The notes beneath the pieces are model-generated. The model was not told where the DNA came from. It saw only the letters and a program-made list of their open reading frames with translations, and did not search any database. From Alphaproteobacteria bacterium (lineage in GTDB: Bacteria > Pseudomonadota > Alphaproteobacteria > Micavibrionales > UBA2020), in assembly GCA_004297545.1 (NCBI GenBank), contig SCTB01000089.1, forward strand, positions 1 through 42,955: DNA of 42,955 bases, given 5' to 3'. The translations under genes and the position numbers were made by a program. Of the stretch, positions 9,106 through 17,708 are shown piece after piece; within the stretch, counting starts at the first letter, position 1; the number at the start of each line of letters is the position of its first letter.

Positions 9106-11910
9106 TTACTCCGTAAGTCGCTTCCACCAGCCGCGGCGGGTTTTGCCGTCGCCGCTGTCGCCGGTCGTGCCGTTGGCGGGTTCCTGGGAGGAAGAGCTGT
9201 CGTCGCGCGGCGCATCATGGTGATGGTGTTCGTGACGGTGGGTTTCGTGCGAGTGCTGATGATGTTCGCGCGGAGCCTGTTCCTGCGGCGCCGATCCTTC
9301 GGAGGCGCCTTGTGGGGCGCCGCCCTGGGGTTGATCGCCATGCTGGGCGTGATGGCGATGACCGCCCTGGTGGCGGTCTCCGCGATCGCCGCCGCGATGG
9401 CGATCCCGGCCGCGCCCTCGCCCGCCGCGATGGCGATCCCGGCCGCCGCGATGACGTCCGCCGCCGTGCTCATGGCCGTGGTGGCGCTGCTGTTGCTGCT
9501 CGCCGCCCTCGGTCGCAGGCTGCTGTTCGTTGCCCTCGAAAGCGGCATTCGGCTGTGTTTCGCTGACTCCTGCGAACCCCGGCTGTTCGCCCTCGCCGGG
9601 CGCGCCGCCCGGCTGCTGGTTGCCGAAGTTCGGGTTATTTCCATGGCTTCCGTCGCCGCGATCAAAACGGTCGCGTCCCCGTCCGCCGCGCCGGCGTCCG
9701 CCGCGGCGTCCCCGCTTGCGTCCGCGTTCGCCGCCGTCGAAGCCCCCGCCGCCGCCATGTTCATGGCGGTGCCTGCCCTCGCCGCGATAGCCGCCGCGGT
9801 CTCCGCGATCGCCACCCCGGTCGTCGCCGGTATCGCGCAGGTTCTCGGTGTCGCTGTCGTCTTCCGAGACCGTCGAATCGTCGGTGATTTCGCTTTCGGG
9901 AAGGTCGGGAAGGTCCGACATGTCCACGCTCTGCACGGGGGCAAGGCGCTGCGGGCGCGTATCGCGCTGCACGCCGGCCGCGCGCGTGACTTCAAGAACG
10001 AAGTTCGGCTTCACGAGGTCGTCGTCGGCATTCACAAAAACGCGGATGCTGTGGCGCTTCTCGATGTTCGCGAGCATTTCGCGCTTGTGGTTGAAAACAT
10101 AAAGGGCAATCTCGGGGGGCACGCTGACTTTGATTTCAGAAGCGCGGCCACGCATGCCCTCTTCTTCGATGGCGCGCAACACGCGCACCGCGGTTGTTTC
10201 CACCGTGCGGACAAGGCCGGAGCCGCCGCAATGTGTGCAGACCTCGAAATTCGTTTCGACGAGGGAAGGATGCAGGCGCTGGCGTGACAGTTCGAGCAAT
10301 CCGAAGGCCGAAATGCGGCCCAGCTGGATGCGGGCGCGGTCGTGCTGCATGGCGTCGCGCAGACGGCGCTCCACCACGCGGTTATTGCGCTTGTCTTCCA
10401 TGTCGATGAAGTCGATGACGATAAGACCGCCCTGGTCACGCAGGCGAAGCTGCCGCGCGATTTCCTCGGAGGCTTCCAGGTTGGTCTTCAGCGCCGTTTC
10501 CTCGATATGGCGGCCCTTGGTCGCCTTGCCGGAGTTCACGTCGATGGAAACCATGGCTTCCGTCGGATTGATGACGATATAGCCGCCCGAGCGCAGGTGC
10601 ACGGTCGGGCTGTGGATCTCGTCGATCTGCGTCTCGACCTGGTAGCGGAAGAACAAAGGCATCGACTCGTCGGTGTAATGCTGCACGCGTTCGGTATGGC
10701 TCGGCATCAGCGTGCGCATGAACTCGCGCGCGGTCTTGTAGCCGGTCTCGCCCGCCACATGCACTTCGTCGATTTCGCGGCGGTACAGGTCGCGGATGGC
10801 GCGCTTGATGAGGTTGCCCTCTTCGTAAATCAGCGCCGGAGCGGTGGATTTCAGGGTGAGTTCGCGGATCTGGTCCCACAGGCGCAGGAGATAGTCGAGA
10901 TCGCGCTTGATCTCGGCCTTGGAGCGGGAAACGCCCGCCGTGCGCAGGATGACCGACATGCCTTCCGGCACGTTCAGCTCGACCAGGATTTTCTTGAGGC
11001 GCTGGCGGTCTTTCGCGTTCGAGACCTTGCGGGAAACGCCGCCGCCGCGGGGGGAATTGGGCATCAGCACGCAATAGCGGCCTGGCAGGGAGATATAGCT
11101 GGTGACAGCCGCGCCCTTGTTGCCGCGTTCTTCCTTGCTGATCTGGATCAGCATGATCTGGTTGCGCTTGATAACTTCCTGGATCTTGTAGCGGCGCTTG
11201 ATGGAGGAACGGTAAACGGGCGTCTCGACCACGTCGCCGCCGACGGTTTCGACGTCGGCGTCTTTCTCTTCGGCAGGCCCGGACTCTGCCGTCGTTGCGG
11301 CGGCAGGCTGGGACTCCGTAATCATGATATTCACATTCGGCTCTTCCGCCGCTGCTTCCGCCTCTTCCGCTTCCTCGGCGGAACATTCTTCTTCGTCGTC
11401 TTCCGCGTCCTCAGCCGGAGAGCCCACGGATTCCTGCCCGATTTCCTCGGCGAGGGAGCCGGTGTGCCTGGGCACATAGGCTTCGTCCGCGGATGTAATG
11501 CCGGCGCCGATTGCCGCGTCTTCCTCGTCGTCTTCCTCGTCGTCGAGGTCCTCAAGGCTTTCGCCCGAGGCGGCCAGCTCGGCCGCGTCTTCTTCGTCCT
11601 CGCGCGCGGCCTGCTCGGCGGCCAGCTGGCGTTCTTCGGCCAGCAGGGCCTCGCGGTCGGCGATCGGGATGCGGTAATAATCGGGATGAATTTCAGGGAA
11701 GGGCAAAAAGCCGTGGCGGTTTCCCCCGAAATCGACGAAGGCGGCCTGCAGCGAGGGTTCCACGCGCGTCACCTTGACGAGGTATATATTGCCTTTGAGC
11801 TGCTTGCGGACGAGGGTTTCGTAGTCGTATTCGTCGAGCCTGTTGCCAGAGACGACCGCAACCCTTGTTTCTTCGGGATGGGTAGCATCAATCAGCATGC
11901 GTTTAGTCAT
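9106..11910 (-). CDS. rne: Ribonuclease E (RNase E/G family)
   Basis: Endoribonuclease of 934 aa that scaffolds RNA decay and processes rRNA. The N-terminus is MTKRMLIDATHPEETRVAVV followed by the S1 domain. The S1 domain is split by a long acidic insert (about residues 90-235, rich in E, D and A), as in many alphaproteobacterial RNase E proteins. Catalytic-domain motifs are SIDVNSGKATKG (Asp near 455), VIDFIDMEDKRN (Asp near 498) and the Zn-link CTHCGGSG near 558. The last 230 or so residues are disordered and rich in G, R, H, E and Q, ending in a short basic piece with two Trp (RRGWWKRL). This tail is expected to bind RNA and partner proteins. The start ATG at 11910 is followed at once by the conserved N-terminus. 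A long structured leader precedes it. Confidence 0.96.
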   Translation of the reverse strand: MTKRMLIDATHPEETRVAVVSGNRLDEYDYETLVRKQLKGNIYLVKVTRVEPSLQAAFVDFGGNRHGFLPFPEIHPDYYRIPIADREALLAEERQLAAEQAAREDEEDAAELAASGESLEDLDDEEDDEEDAAIGAGITSADEAYVPRHTGSLAEEIGQESVGSPAEDAEDDEEECSAEEAEEAEAAAEEPNVNIMITESQPAAATTAESGPAEEKDADVETVGGDVVETPVYRSSIKRRYKIQEVIKRNQIMLIQISKEERGNKGAAVTSYISLPGRYCVLMPNSPRGGGVSRKVSNAKDRQRLKKILVELNVPEGMSVILRTAGVSRSKAEIKRDLDYLLRLWDQIRELTLKSTAPALIYEEGNLIKRAIRDLYRREIDEVHVAGETGYKTAREFMRTLMPSHTERVQHYTDESMPLFFRYQVETQIDEIHSPTVHLRSGGYIVINPTEAMVSIDVNSGKATKGRHIEETALKTNLEASEEIARQLRLRDQGGLIVIDFIDMEDKRNNRVVERRLRDAMQHDRARIQLGRISAFGLLELSRQRLHPSLVETNFEVCTHCGGSGLVRTVETTAVRVLRAIEEEGMRGRASEIKVSVPPEIALYVFNHKREMLANIEKRHSIRVFVNADDDLVKPNFVLEVTRAAGVQRDTRPQRLAPVQSVDMSDLPDLPESEITDDSTVSEDDSDTENLRDTGDDRGGDRGDRGGYRGEGRHRHEHGGGGGFDGGERGRKRGRRGGRRRGGRGRDRFDRGDGSHGNNPNFGNQQPGGAPGEGEQPGFAGVSETQPNAAFEGNEQQPATEGGEQQQQRHHGHEHGGGRHRGGRDRHRGGRGRGRDRHRGGDRGDRHQGGHRHHAQHGDQPQGGAPQGASEGSAPQEQAPREHHQHSHETHRHEHHHHDAPRDDSSSSQEPANGTTGDSGDGKTRRGWWKRLTE

Positions 11911-12246
11911 TGTATCAATCCTTTATGGCGCAAGCCTTTGCCTTCCCCTTTGCGACAAAAAAAGGGAAAGACCGGCGCACCGTTGTTTTGATTAAGGTTT
12001 TTCGGCTTTGCTGTTTACAGGCGTCCCATCTGCGTTTGCAGAGAGCGTCCTAAAGGGCTGCAAGGGGCGGACGCTGCTTAAATCTCAAGTTCCTGTCTTC
12101 ATCACCGGGCCCGTTTGAACTGCCGCCGCGTGCATCGCGGGGGAGGAGGTAGATAAACGGACCAACCTCAAAACTCGTTGACCGGGGTCTGTTTTTCAAC
12201 ACAGCAACCGAAAGAGGCGGGCTATGGAAAAAGACACCTTTGTCGC
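11911..12246 (-). promoter_or_regulatory. Predicted long 5' leader of rne with hairpins
   Basis: This non-coding stretch precedes rne. Hairpins seen by eye are TCTGC/GCAGA with a GTTT loop (12029-12042), AGCGTCC/GGACGCT (12044-12074) and CCGCG/CGCGG (12126-12140). From the promoter proposed at 12253-12282 the leader would be about 335 nt. In E. coli the rne leader is 361 nt and lets RNase E control its own mRNA (established). The same role here is inference. No convincing small gene was found inside. Confidence 0.5.
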
Positions 12247-12252
12247 ACTTTC

Positions 12253-12282
12253 ATCATATACGCAATGAACTGGTTGACTCAA
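12253..12282 (-). promoter_or_regulatory. Candidate promoter of rne
   Basis: On the minus strand, -35 TTGAGT (12277-12282) and -10 TATGAT (12253-12258) are separated by 18 bp. Both are close to the sigma-70 consensus. Confidence 0.5.
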
Positions 12283-12327
12283 TGTTTATTTCAACCCCGT
12301 GTAAGGCGCTGGAATCGCGATATTTTA

Positions 12328-12357
12328 TTGTCGAAACATGGTTGTTGGAGCTATACT
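12328..12357 (+). promoter_or_regulatory. Candidate promoter of amiC
   Basis: -35 TTGTCG (12328-12333) and -10 TATACT (12352-12357) with an 18-bp spacer. If used, transcription begins near 12364. That would leave almost no leader for GTG 12369 and would favour TTG 12396 as the amiC start. Confidence 0.4.
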
Positions 12358-12368
12358 GGAGTTGTCTA

Positions 12369-13718
12369 GTGTGTCCAAGGGGTCTCAAGGGAAGGTTGCG
12401 CCTGAGTCGAATTTCAAACCTCCTGATTTTCATATCCTGCGCGCTGCTGCTGATGGCGCTCCCCCTTTCGCGCCCGGTTGCGGCGGGGCAGTGGCCGCTG
12501 GCGATCGAAAAAATCCGCACCGGCGAGCATGGCGTGTCCACCCGCCTTGTGATCGACTTCAACCGCAAGACAGACTTCCGGGTTTTTCACCTCGCCAATC
12601 CCGCGCGCATCGTTATCGACCTGCCGCCGGCGGACTGGCATATCGCGAAATCGCAGTTCATGCTGCATGGCCTTCTGCAGGGCTATCGCAGCGGCACGCT
12701 CGACGATGGACTCACGCGCGTGATCTTCGACCTGCGCAAGACCGCCGTGGTCGACGAGTCCTATTTTCTTCCGAAGAACGATTTCGAGAAGGACCGCCTG
12801 GTCATCGATCTCAAGCCGGCCTCTGCGAACCTCTTCGACGGCAGGCTGACGGATGTCTTCGGCAGCCGCGACCTGAAGGGGCCCGGCACGCCTGCCTTCG
12901 TCTCCGGCTACAGCGATCTCCGGAACAAGTCCGTGCAGCGCCTGGTCGTGCCCGCCGACCCCATATCGGCGCCGCCCGCGGCGCTTCCCCTGAAGGCGCC
13001 GCTCAGTAACAAGCAGCGCAAGCGCTATACGATCGTCATCGATGCGGGGCATGGCGGGGGGGATCCGGGCGCTTTAGGCCCTTACGGCATCCGCGAAAAA
13101 AACATCACGCTGGCGGTTGCAAGGGAAATCGAGCGGCAGCTTGAGGAGACTGGCCGCTACAATGTCGTCCTGACGCGCGACCGCGACGTCTATATCAAGC
13201 TGCGCGAGCGCGTCGATATTTCCCGCCGCGTGAAAGCCGATCTCTTCGTATCCGTCCACGCGGATAAAATTGCGCGCACGGGCGTGCGCGGCGCGTCGAT
13301 CTATACGCTGTCGGAAAACGCGTCCGACGCGGAAACCGCGCGGCTTGCCGAGGAAGAAAACAACGCCGGCGTCGTCGCCGGGGTGGATCTCGCCGCTGAA
13401 TCCGAGGATGTCGCCGGCATTCTTCTCGACCTTGCGATGCGCGAGAAAATGAACGAGTCGAAACTTCTCTCGCATTATCTCGAAACGGCCTTTTTGAACA
13501 ATAATGTAAGACTGTTGCCAAATTCCCACAGGGCTGCGGGCTTCGCTGTTTTGAAGGCGCCGGACGTTCCTTCCGTGCTTATCGAAACCGGGTTTTTGTC
13601 TAACGGAGAAGAGGCAAAACTACTGAGTTCTTCGCTGTTTCAGCGCCGTATCGCGGGCGCGGTCGTCGATGGCGTCGACTCCTATTTTCGAAAAATCCTC
13701 GCCTTGCAGAAGATGTAA
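12369..13718 (+). CDS. amiC: Periplasmic N-acetylmuramoyl-L-alanine amidase (AmiC-type, AMIN + Amidase_3)
   Basis: Cuts the amide bond between MurNAc and the stem peptide during cell separation. An N-terminal signal peptide (hydrophobic run LLIFISCALLLMALPL, cleavage near PVAA) is followed by an AMIN domain (about residues 45-155) and an Amidase_3 domain from about 220. Zinc and catalytic residues are visible: His228 in DAGHGG, Glu in IREKN, His in SVHAD and Glu in LIETGF. GTG 12369 has GGAG 7 nt upstream and gives 449 aa. TTG 12396, behind AAGGGAAGG, is an alternative giving a tidy signal peptide. The frame is open to ATG 12240, but the extra 43 residues do not fit a secreted protein. rne beside an amiC-type gene is a common alphaproteobacterial arrangement. 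Confidence 0.92.
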   Translation: MCPRGLKGRLRLSRISNLLIFISCALLLMALPLSRPVAAGQWPLAIEKIRTGEHGVSTRLVIDFNRKTDFRVFHLANPARIVIDLPPADWHIAKSQFMLHGLLQGYRSGTLDDGLTRVIFDLRKTAVVDESYFLPKNDFEKDRLVIDLKPASANLFDGRLTDVFGSRDLKGPGTPAFVSGYSDLRNKSVQRLVVPADPISAPPAALPLKAPLSNKQRKRYTIVIDAGHGGGDPGALGPYGIREKNITLAVAREIERQLEETGRYNVVLTRDRDVYIKLRERVDISRRVKADLFVSVHADKIARTGVRGASIYTLSENASDAETARLAEEENNAGVVAGVDLAAESEDVAGILLDLAMREKMNESKLLSHYLETAFLNNNVRLLPNSHRAAGFAVLKAPDVPSVLIETGFLSNGEEAKLLSSSLFQRRIAGAVVDGVDSYFRKILALQKM

Positions 13719-13864
13719 ATTTTTATCCGCGGGGAACCTTTTTCAATCTGCATAACAGGGTTAAGTCTATGGACTTGCTACAGTATCTGTAGTACAAACT
13801 TGACTGTTACAATGTTGTACAACTTCCCTCCTTTTCGGGGGGCAAAACCACATAAGAGGAAAAT

Positions 13865-14032
13865 ATGAAACGTTCTTTGCTCGTACTCTCGCTCCTGGCA
13901 GTTCTGTCTGTCTCGGCCTGCAACAACGGCACTGGCTCATGGACTCCGATGTCGGGCGGTCGCACCGCCGGCGAAGGCCAGGTCGAAACGCACAAGGCCG
14001 ACACTGCTGTCCATCACGCGATCAGCAAGTAA
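13865..14032 (+). CDS. Small lipoprotein, 55 aa, unknown function
   Basis: ATG 13865 is preceded by AGAGGAAA and the frame ends at TAA 14030-14032. The protein starts MKRSLLVLSLLAVLSVSACN: a basic start, a hydrophobic stretch and a lipobox VSAC with Cys20, so it should be lipidated and membrane-anchored. The mature part is only about 36 residues, polar and His/Gly-rich, with no recognised domain. The complete signal peptide, ribosome site and strong terminator directly downstream mark it as a real, monocistronic gene. It resembles the tiny entericidin-like or lpp-like lipoproteins in size only; no function is assigned. Confidence 0.8.
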   Translation: MKRSLLVLSLLAVLSVSACNNGTGSWTPMSGGRTAGEGQVETHKADTAVHHAISK

Positions 14033-14061
14033 TACTGTCCTTCTAACTTCAGGACAACAGC

Positions 14062-14100
14062 AAGCCGCGCCAGGGAAGTTCCCGGCGCGGCTTTTGTTTT
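14062..14100 (+). terminator. Strong intrinsic terminator of the small lipoprotein gene
   Basis: Stem AAGCCGCGCC (14062-14071) / GGCGCGGCTT (14084-14093), with the loop also self-complementary (GGGA/TCCC), followed by TTTTGTTTTT. Confidence 0.92.
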
Positions 14101-14113
14101 TAAAAAATTTTTG

Positions 14114-15250
14114 TCAATTATAGGAAGTTTTCGGCGCGGGCGTTTCCGCCTCCGCGTCGGGCGAGGCGATCCGCACGGGAATGCCGCGGCGCTCGCGCAC
14201 GATTTTTTCCGCCAGCGGCCAGTCGATGCGCGGCGCCCATCTGCCGGACGCATTGATGATGTTCTCGCGCATGCCGGGCGTGATCCCTTTCGTCGCATGC
14301 GTGCCGTCGATCTCGATCTGGTCGCTTTGAGTCAGCGAAGGATTAGCCTCGAGGTAAAGGCCGTCGTCGAGCCAGCCGATCTTGATAGGCTGATTCACGA
14401 CGGTCACGCGCATGCCGACCGGCGTCGTATTGAACATGGTAATGATGTCTTCCGGATACATGCGCATGCAGCCGGAACTCACGCGCCTGCCGATGCCCCA
14501 GGGCTTGTTGGAGCCGTGGATCAGGAACGTGGGCCAGCCCAGGTACATCGCATGCGTGCCCAGCGGATTGGCGGCGCCCGGGGGGATGGAAGCCGGCAGC
14601 CAGGGCTTGTCCTTGCGCATGCGGTCCGTCGGGAACCATACGGGCCCAACGACTTTTTTAACGATGCTCGTCTGCCCCGTGGGCGTCTCAAGCCCTTCGC
14701 GCCCGATGCCAAGCGGGAAGGTGAGAGGCATCCGTCCGGGAGCGGGGTAGTAATACATGCGCATTTCGCCAAGGTTCACCACGATGCCGGCTTGCGGGGC
14801 GCGCGGCAGCAGCTTGAAGGTCGGGATGACCAGTTTTTCGCCGGGCGGCGCGGACCATGGGTCGACGCCGGGGTTGGCCGCGCGCAACTCGACATAGCCG
14901 ATGTCGAAATGGCGTGCGATATCGGCGAAAGTGTCCTCCTCGCCGGTCACATAGGTTTTGAGCTGGCCGATCGAAATGCGCGCGCCGATGGGATATTCGG
15001 GCAGCGGCGTGTTTTCGTCGGTGTCTTTCGAGCCGAGAGCTTTCTCGCCCAACTCCAGGTCGGCGCCGGCCGGTGTCGTCGCAGAAGAAGAGGGCAGCGG
15101 CATGGAAGCCACATTCCGCACCGGCTGCGGTTTTCCAGCGGCAGGCAGCGTTTCATGAGGAATGGGGGAGGCCGCCTGCGCGTTCGCCCAGAAGAGCAGG
15201 CACAGGAGGCTGATTATGGCTATAGGGGCGGCATCGCGGCGCATGGTCAT
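14114..15250 (-). CDS. L,D-transpeptidase (LysM-like + YkuD), exported
   Basis: Peptidoglycan enzyme that makes 3-3 cross-links or attaches proteins to the wall. The signal peptide MTMRRDAAPIAIISLLCLLF ends near ANAQAA. A LysM-like segment (VTGEEDTFADIARHFDIGYVELRAANPG) is followed by a YkuD domain with LIHGSNKP and the catalytic motif RRVSSGCMRM (Cys261). The frame also reads from ATG 15268, but the bases just inside that start (GGAGGGAAAAGG) form a ribosome site for ATG 15250, so 15250 is preferred (378 aa). It is convergent with the small lipoprotein gene and divergent from the GNAT gene. Confidence 0.93.
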   Translation of the reverse strand: MTMRRDAAPIAIISLLCLLFWANAQAASPIPHETLPAAGKPQPVRNVASMPLPSSSATTPAGADLELGEKALGSKDTDENTPLPEYPIGARISIGQLKTYVTGEEDTFADIARHFDIGYVELRAANPGVDPWSAPPGEKLVIPTFKLLPRAPQAGIVVNLGEMRMYYYPAPGRMPLTFPLGIGREGLETPTGQTSIVKKVVGPVWFPTDRMRKDKPWLPASIPPGAANPLGTHAMYLGWPTFLIHGSNKPWGIGRRVSSGCMRMYPEDIITMFNTTPVGMRVTVVNQPIKIGWLDDGLYLEANPSLTQSDQIEIDGTHATKGITPGMRENIINASGRWAPRIDWPLAEKIVRERRGIPVRIASPDAEAETPAPKTSYN

Positions 15251-15313
15251 AAATCCTTTTCCCTCCATAATAGATAATATATTGTTTAAAAATAGTTATT
15301 TTTAGGCAATCCG

Positions 15314-15925
15314 ATGCTGCTCAGGCTTTTCAAAAACGACCATGACGCCCCCGCGTTCCAGGGGGTTGCGGGCGAGCGCGTATACATCCGCCCCCCCGAA
15401 AAGACCGATGGCGCGGCATGGATCGCCCTCAAGACCCGCAACCACGATTTCCTGAAACCCTGGAGCCCGTCCCGGGCCATGATGAATATCGACCGCGACG
15501 GCTTTCTCAACCGCCTGAATACCTACCAGCAGGACTGGAAGGACGGGCGCGCCTTCGCTTTTTTCATTTTCCGCGACGACACGGACGAGCTGATCGGGGG
15601 GCTGTCGCTGAACAACGTCGTGCGCGCGGCGGCGCAGTCGGCGATGGTCGGCTACTGGCTGGACGAAGGCAACACGCGGCAGGGCTACATGACCGAAGCC
15701 CTGTTGCTGGCCTGCCATTTCGCCTTCCGCACGCTGAAGCTGCACCGCGTCGAAGCGGGCACCCTGCCCGAAAACATTGCCAGCCAGAAGGTGCTCAACA
15801 ACTGCGGATTTTTGCTGGAAGGCTACCGGCGCAAATACCTGAAGATCGCTGGCGAGTGGCGCGACCACCTCATCTTCTCGATGCTCAGCGAGGAATTCAT
15901 CTCACTAGGCGGACCGGCCTCATAA
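15314..15925 (+). CDS. GNAT-family N-acetyltransferase, RimJ/RimL-like
   Basis: 203 aa. The family pattern is clear: RVYIRPPEKTDGAAWIALKTRNHDFLKPW at the N-terminus, then VGYWLDEGNTRQGYMTEALLLACHFAF (acetyl-CoA pyrophosphate loop), then LHRVEAGTLPENIASQKVLNNCGFLLEGYRRKY. This places it with RimJ/RimL enzymes that acetylate protein N-termini or small amines; the substrate cannot be told from sequence. Its last 29 bp overlap the 3' end of the convergent ankyrin gene (stop at 15897), so each mRNA would be antisense to the other's end. Confidence 0.9.
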   Translation: MLLRLFKNDHDAPAFQGVAGERVYIRPPEKTDGAAWIALKTRNHDFLKPWSPSRAMMNIDRDGFLNRLNTYQQDWKDGRAFAFFIFRDDTDELIGGLSLNNVVRAAAQSAMVGYWLDEGNTRQGYMTEALLLACHFAFRTLKLHRVEAGTLPENIASQKVLNNCGFLLEGYRRKYLKIAGEWRDHLIFSMLSEEFISLGGPAS

Positions 15926-16598
15926 CGACGATATCGTCGGCAAGCCCTTTCCCGATGCTTTCGACCGCCTCCGCAATAGCGTTTTTGCGGAAGACCTCTT
16001 CAGCGGCGCGCGCTGCTCCCTGATCCTTGTGGAGGCGTTTCGCCGCGCCGTTTTTGAGCGCAAGATCCAGCTGCGGCGCCAGCCGCTTGCGGAAGGATGC
16101 CTCCTTGAGCGGCGTATTGCCGGTTTCATTTGCGGCATTCATGACGGCGCCGGCCGCGGCAAGAATTTCTGCGTTCGATGCGCGGTTGCGCAACAGCGCA
16201 TAAAGCAGCGGCGTCGTGCCGCGCTTGTTGCGGGCGTCGATGTGCGCGCCTTTTTCAAGAAGGGCTTCTATCGCGGCGCCCGCATTTTTGCCCAGGCTTT
16301 CGGCCGCATGGTGCAGGGGGCGCAGGCCCGCTTTGTCGGCGGCTTCGATGTTCGCGCCGTGCGCCAGCAGGAATTCAATCGCCGTCACCGCGCCATAACC
16401 GGCGGCATGGTGCAGCGCAGTCAGGCCCTTTTCGTCCCGCCAGGCAACGGCCTCCGGATATTTTTTTACCAGATCCTTCATGAGGCTCCAGCTGCTGTTC
16501 GTGACGGCGCCCAGGAACAGCTCATGGTCCTTGCGTTTCTGCAACGGTCGTTCGAGGGCCCTCTGAAAGGGCGCGCTGAGTTTCTTTGCGAAATTCAT
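15897..16598 (-). CDS. Ankyrin-repeat protein with C-terminal GxxxPVxxxRPV tail
   Basis: About 233 aa from ATG 16598. Three to four ankyrin repeats are visible (GLTALHHAAGYGAVTAIEFLLAHGANIE, GLRPLHHAAE..., GTTPLLYALL..., GNTPLKEA). There is no signal peptide or membrane segment. The last 16 residues contain GLADDIVVMRPVRL, the shared tail of the accessory proteins. An in-frame TTG at 16631 lies inside the predicted -10 box (16628-16633) and so cannot be transcribed from that promoter, which decides for ATG 16598. No clear Shine-Dalgarno sequence is seen. Function is unknown beyond a protein-binding scaffold. Confidence 0.82.
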   Translation of the reverse strand: MNFAKKLSAPFQRALERPLQKRKDHELFLGAVTNSSWSLMKDLVKKYPEAVAWRDEKGLTALHHAAGYGAVTAIEFLLAHGANIEAADKAGLRPLHHAAESLGKNAGAAIEALLEKGAHIDARNKRGTTPLLYALLRNRASNAEILAAAGAVMNAANETGNTPLKEASFRKRLAPQLDLALKNGAAKRLHKDQGAARAAEEVFRKNAIAEAVESIGKGLADDIVVMRPVRLVR

Positions 16599-16627
16599 GT
16601 GGAGGCCAAAAGGTGATGTAGGGGAGG

Positions 16628-16656
16628 ACAATATCAGGAGTCTCTGATTATGTCAA
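16628..16656 (-). promoter_or_regulatory. GACATAA-type promoter of the 233-aa ankyrin gene
   Basis: -35 TTGACA (16651-16656) extended to TTGACATAAT, a 17-bp spacer, and -10 TATTGT (16628-16633). The -35 abuts the stop codon of the upstream Sel1 gene. Confidence 0.75.
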
Positions 16657-17610
16657 TTATTTCCAGACCCGAAAACCGGGAGGAAGGGATGACGACGGCT
16701 GCGCCATTGACTGCGCCGGCGCGGGCGGGCGCGCCGGGCGCCATTCCTCGATGCGCTTTTGCACGGCGTCACGCTGCCCGGGCATCAGCTGCGCCATCGC
16801 CGTATCCCGCAGCTTCACTGAGTCCGGCAATTGACCGTGCGCCGCAACAGCGGCGGAAAGGGCGGCGTCGCTGTCATCCGCAGTGACGTCTTTGCCCAGG
16901 ATGAATTCGATGTTTGGATGTTTCTCCCGGATCATCTGCCGATAATGGGGGATCGTGCCGCGCGTGGCGAGGCCGGCCCAGAAGGCGGCTTCGGCGTAGT
17001 CCTGCTTCACGCCGGCGCCGCGGGCGTAAAACATGCTCGTATAGAGCATCGTCGCTATATTCTGTCCCTTCGAGGCTTCCGTCTCCATCCATTTGGCGGC
17101 GACAGAGTCGTTATGCTTCAGGGCGTGGTATTTCATTCTGCTTATATACGCGGCGGCGCGCTGCCCTTCGACTGCTCTTTCGTCCTCCGCTCCCGCCCAG
17201 CGGCGCGGGGGACCTTTGCCGCCATCCACGTCATGCAGGCGGGCAATAAACGCGTATATGTCCGTGTTCGCGGGGGCAACGACCCATGACAGCTGTTCGA
17301 CGAATTGGTCGGCCTTCTGCGGCCATTCGGCTTTCTTGAGCATTTCCTTGTTTTCGTTCAGCAGGCGCTGCAGCCGTTTGCGGTCGTAGACATAGATGGT
17401 GCCTATCAGCGCGCCGCGTTCTTTCGATTCCGTGTCGGGGACAAGAAGGGTGCCGAGCCCGGCTTTCCGGGCAGAGTCCGCAATCTCCGGGGGATTAATC
17501 TTGTTCTCCGGGAAGTTCGGGATATCGCCCAGCACGCGGTCGCCATGGAGGTTGAACATGTTTTTCAACCCCTCCTTATCGATGCTGCCGCGTTTTCTGG
17601 AGAACCACAT
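16657..17610 (-). CDS. Sel1-repeat-like protein, unknown function
   Basis: 317 aa. Residues 155-215 contain Sel1-type helices (SVAAKWMETEASKGQNIATMLY, then ARGAGVKQDYAEAAFWAGLA). These carry the GxGVxxDxxxAxxW pattern also present in the Sel1 protein at 20022. The first 150 residues match nothing I recognise. There is no signal peptide. ATG 17610 follows GGGAGCGGGAC. The C-terminus ends in a Pro-rich stretch and GFRVWK and does not carry the shared KPL tail, although its promoter is of the shared type. Confidence 0.8.
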   Translation of the reverse strand: MWFSRKRGSIDKEGLKNMFNLHGDRVLGDIPNFPENKINPPEIADSARKAGLGTLLVPDTESKERGALIGTIYVYDRKRLQRLLNENKEMLKKAEWPQKADQFVEQLSWVVAPANTDIYAFIARLHDVDGGKGPPRRWAGAEDERAVEGQRAAAYISRMKYHALKHNDSVAAKWMETEASKGQNIATMLYTSMFYARGAGVKQDYAEAAFWAGLATRGTIPHYRQMIREKHPNIEFILGKDVTADDSDAALSAAVAAHGQLPDSVKLRDTAMAQLMPGQRDAVQKRIEEWRPARPPAPAQSMAQPSSSLPPGFRVWK

Positions 17611-17636
17611 GTCCCGCTCCCGCCATTCCCTTGAAA

Positions 17637-17665
17637 AGTATAAATGTTTTTGATAATTATGTCAA
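17637..17665 (-). promoter_or_regulatory. GACATAA-type promoter of the Sel1 gene
   Basis: -35 TTGACA (17660-17665) extended to TTGACATAAT, a 17-bp spacer, and -10 TATACT (17637-17642). This is the best-formed member of the set. Confidence 0.8.
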
Positions 17666-17708
17666 ATAAAGGGCGGATATTTAATGGGATTACAAAGGTT
17701 TGGTGATC

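Noticed and set aside
9076..11991. Two long plus-strand frames (403 and 549 codons) opposite rne
   Set aside because: They are translations of the RNase E complement (Ala/Pro and Phe/Leu/Asp rich), and start or end across the rne terminator and leader.
12222..12266. 14-codon ORF (MEKDTFVALSSYTQ) in the rne/amiC spacer
   Set aside because: No ribosome site and no support for translation; it overlaps the proposed rne promoter.
14098..14114. TTGACA on the minus strand near 14111-14116
   Set aside because: It lies at the 3' end of the L,D-transpeptidase gene, lacks the TAA extension and a -10, and points into a terminator.
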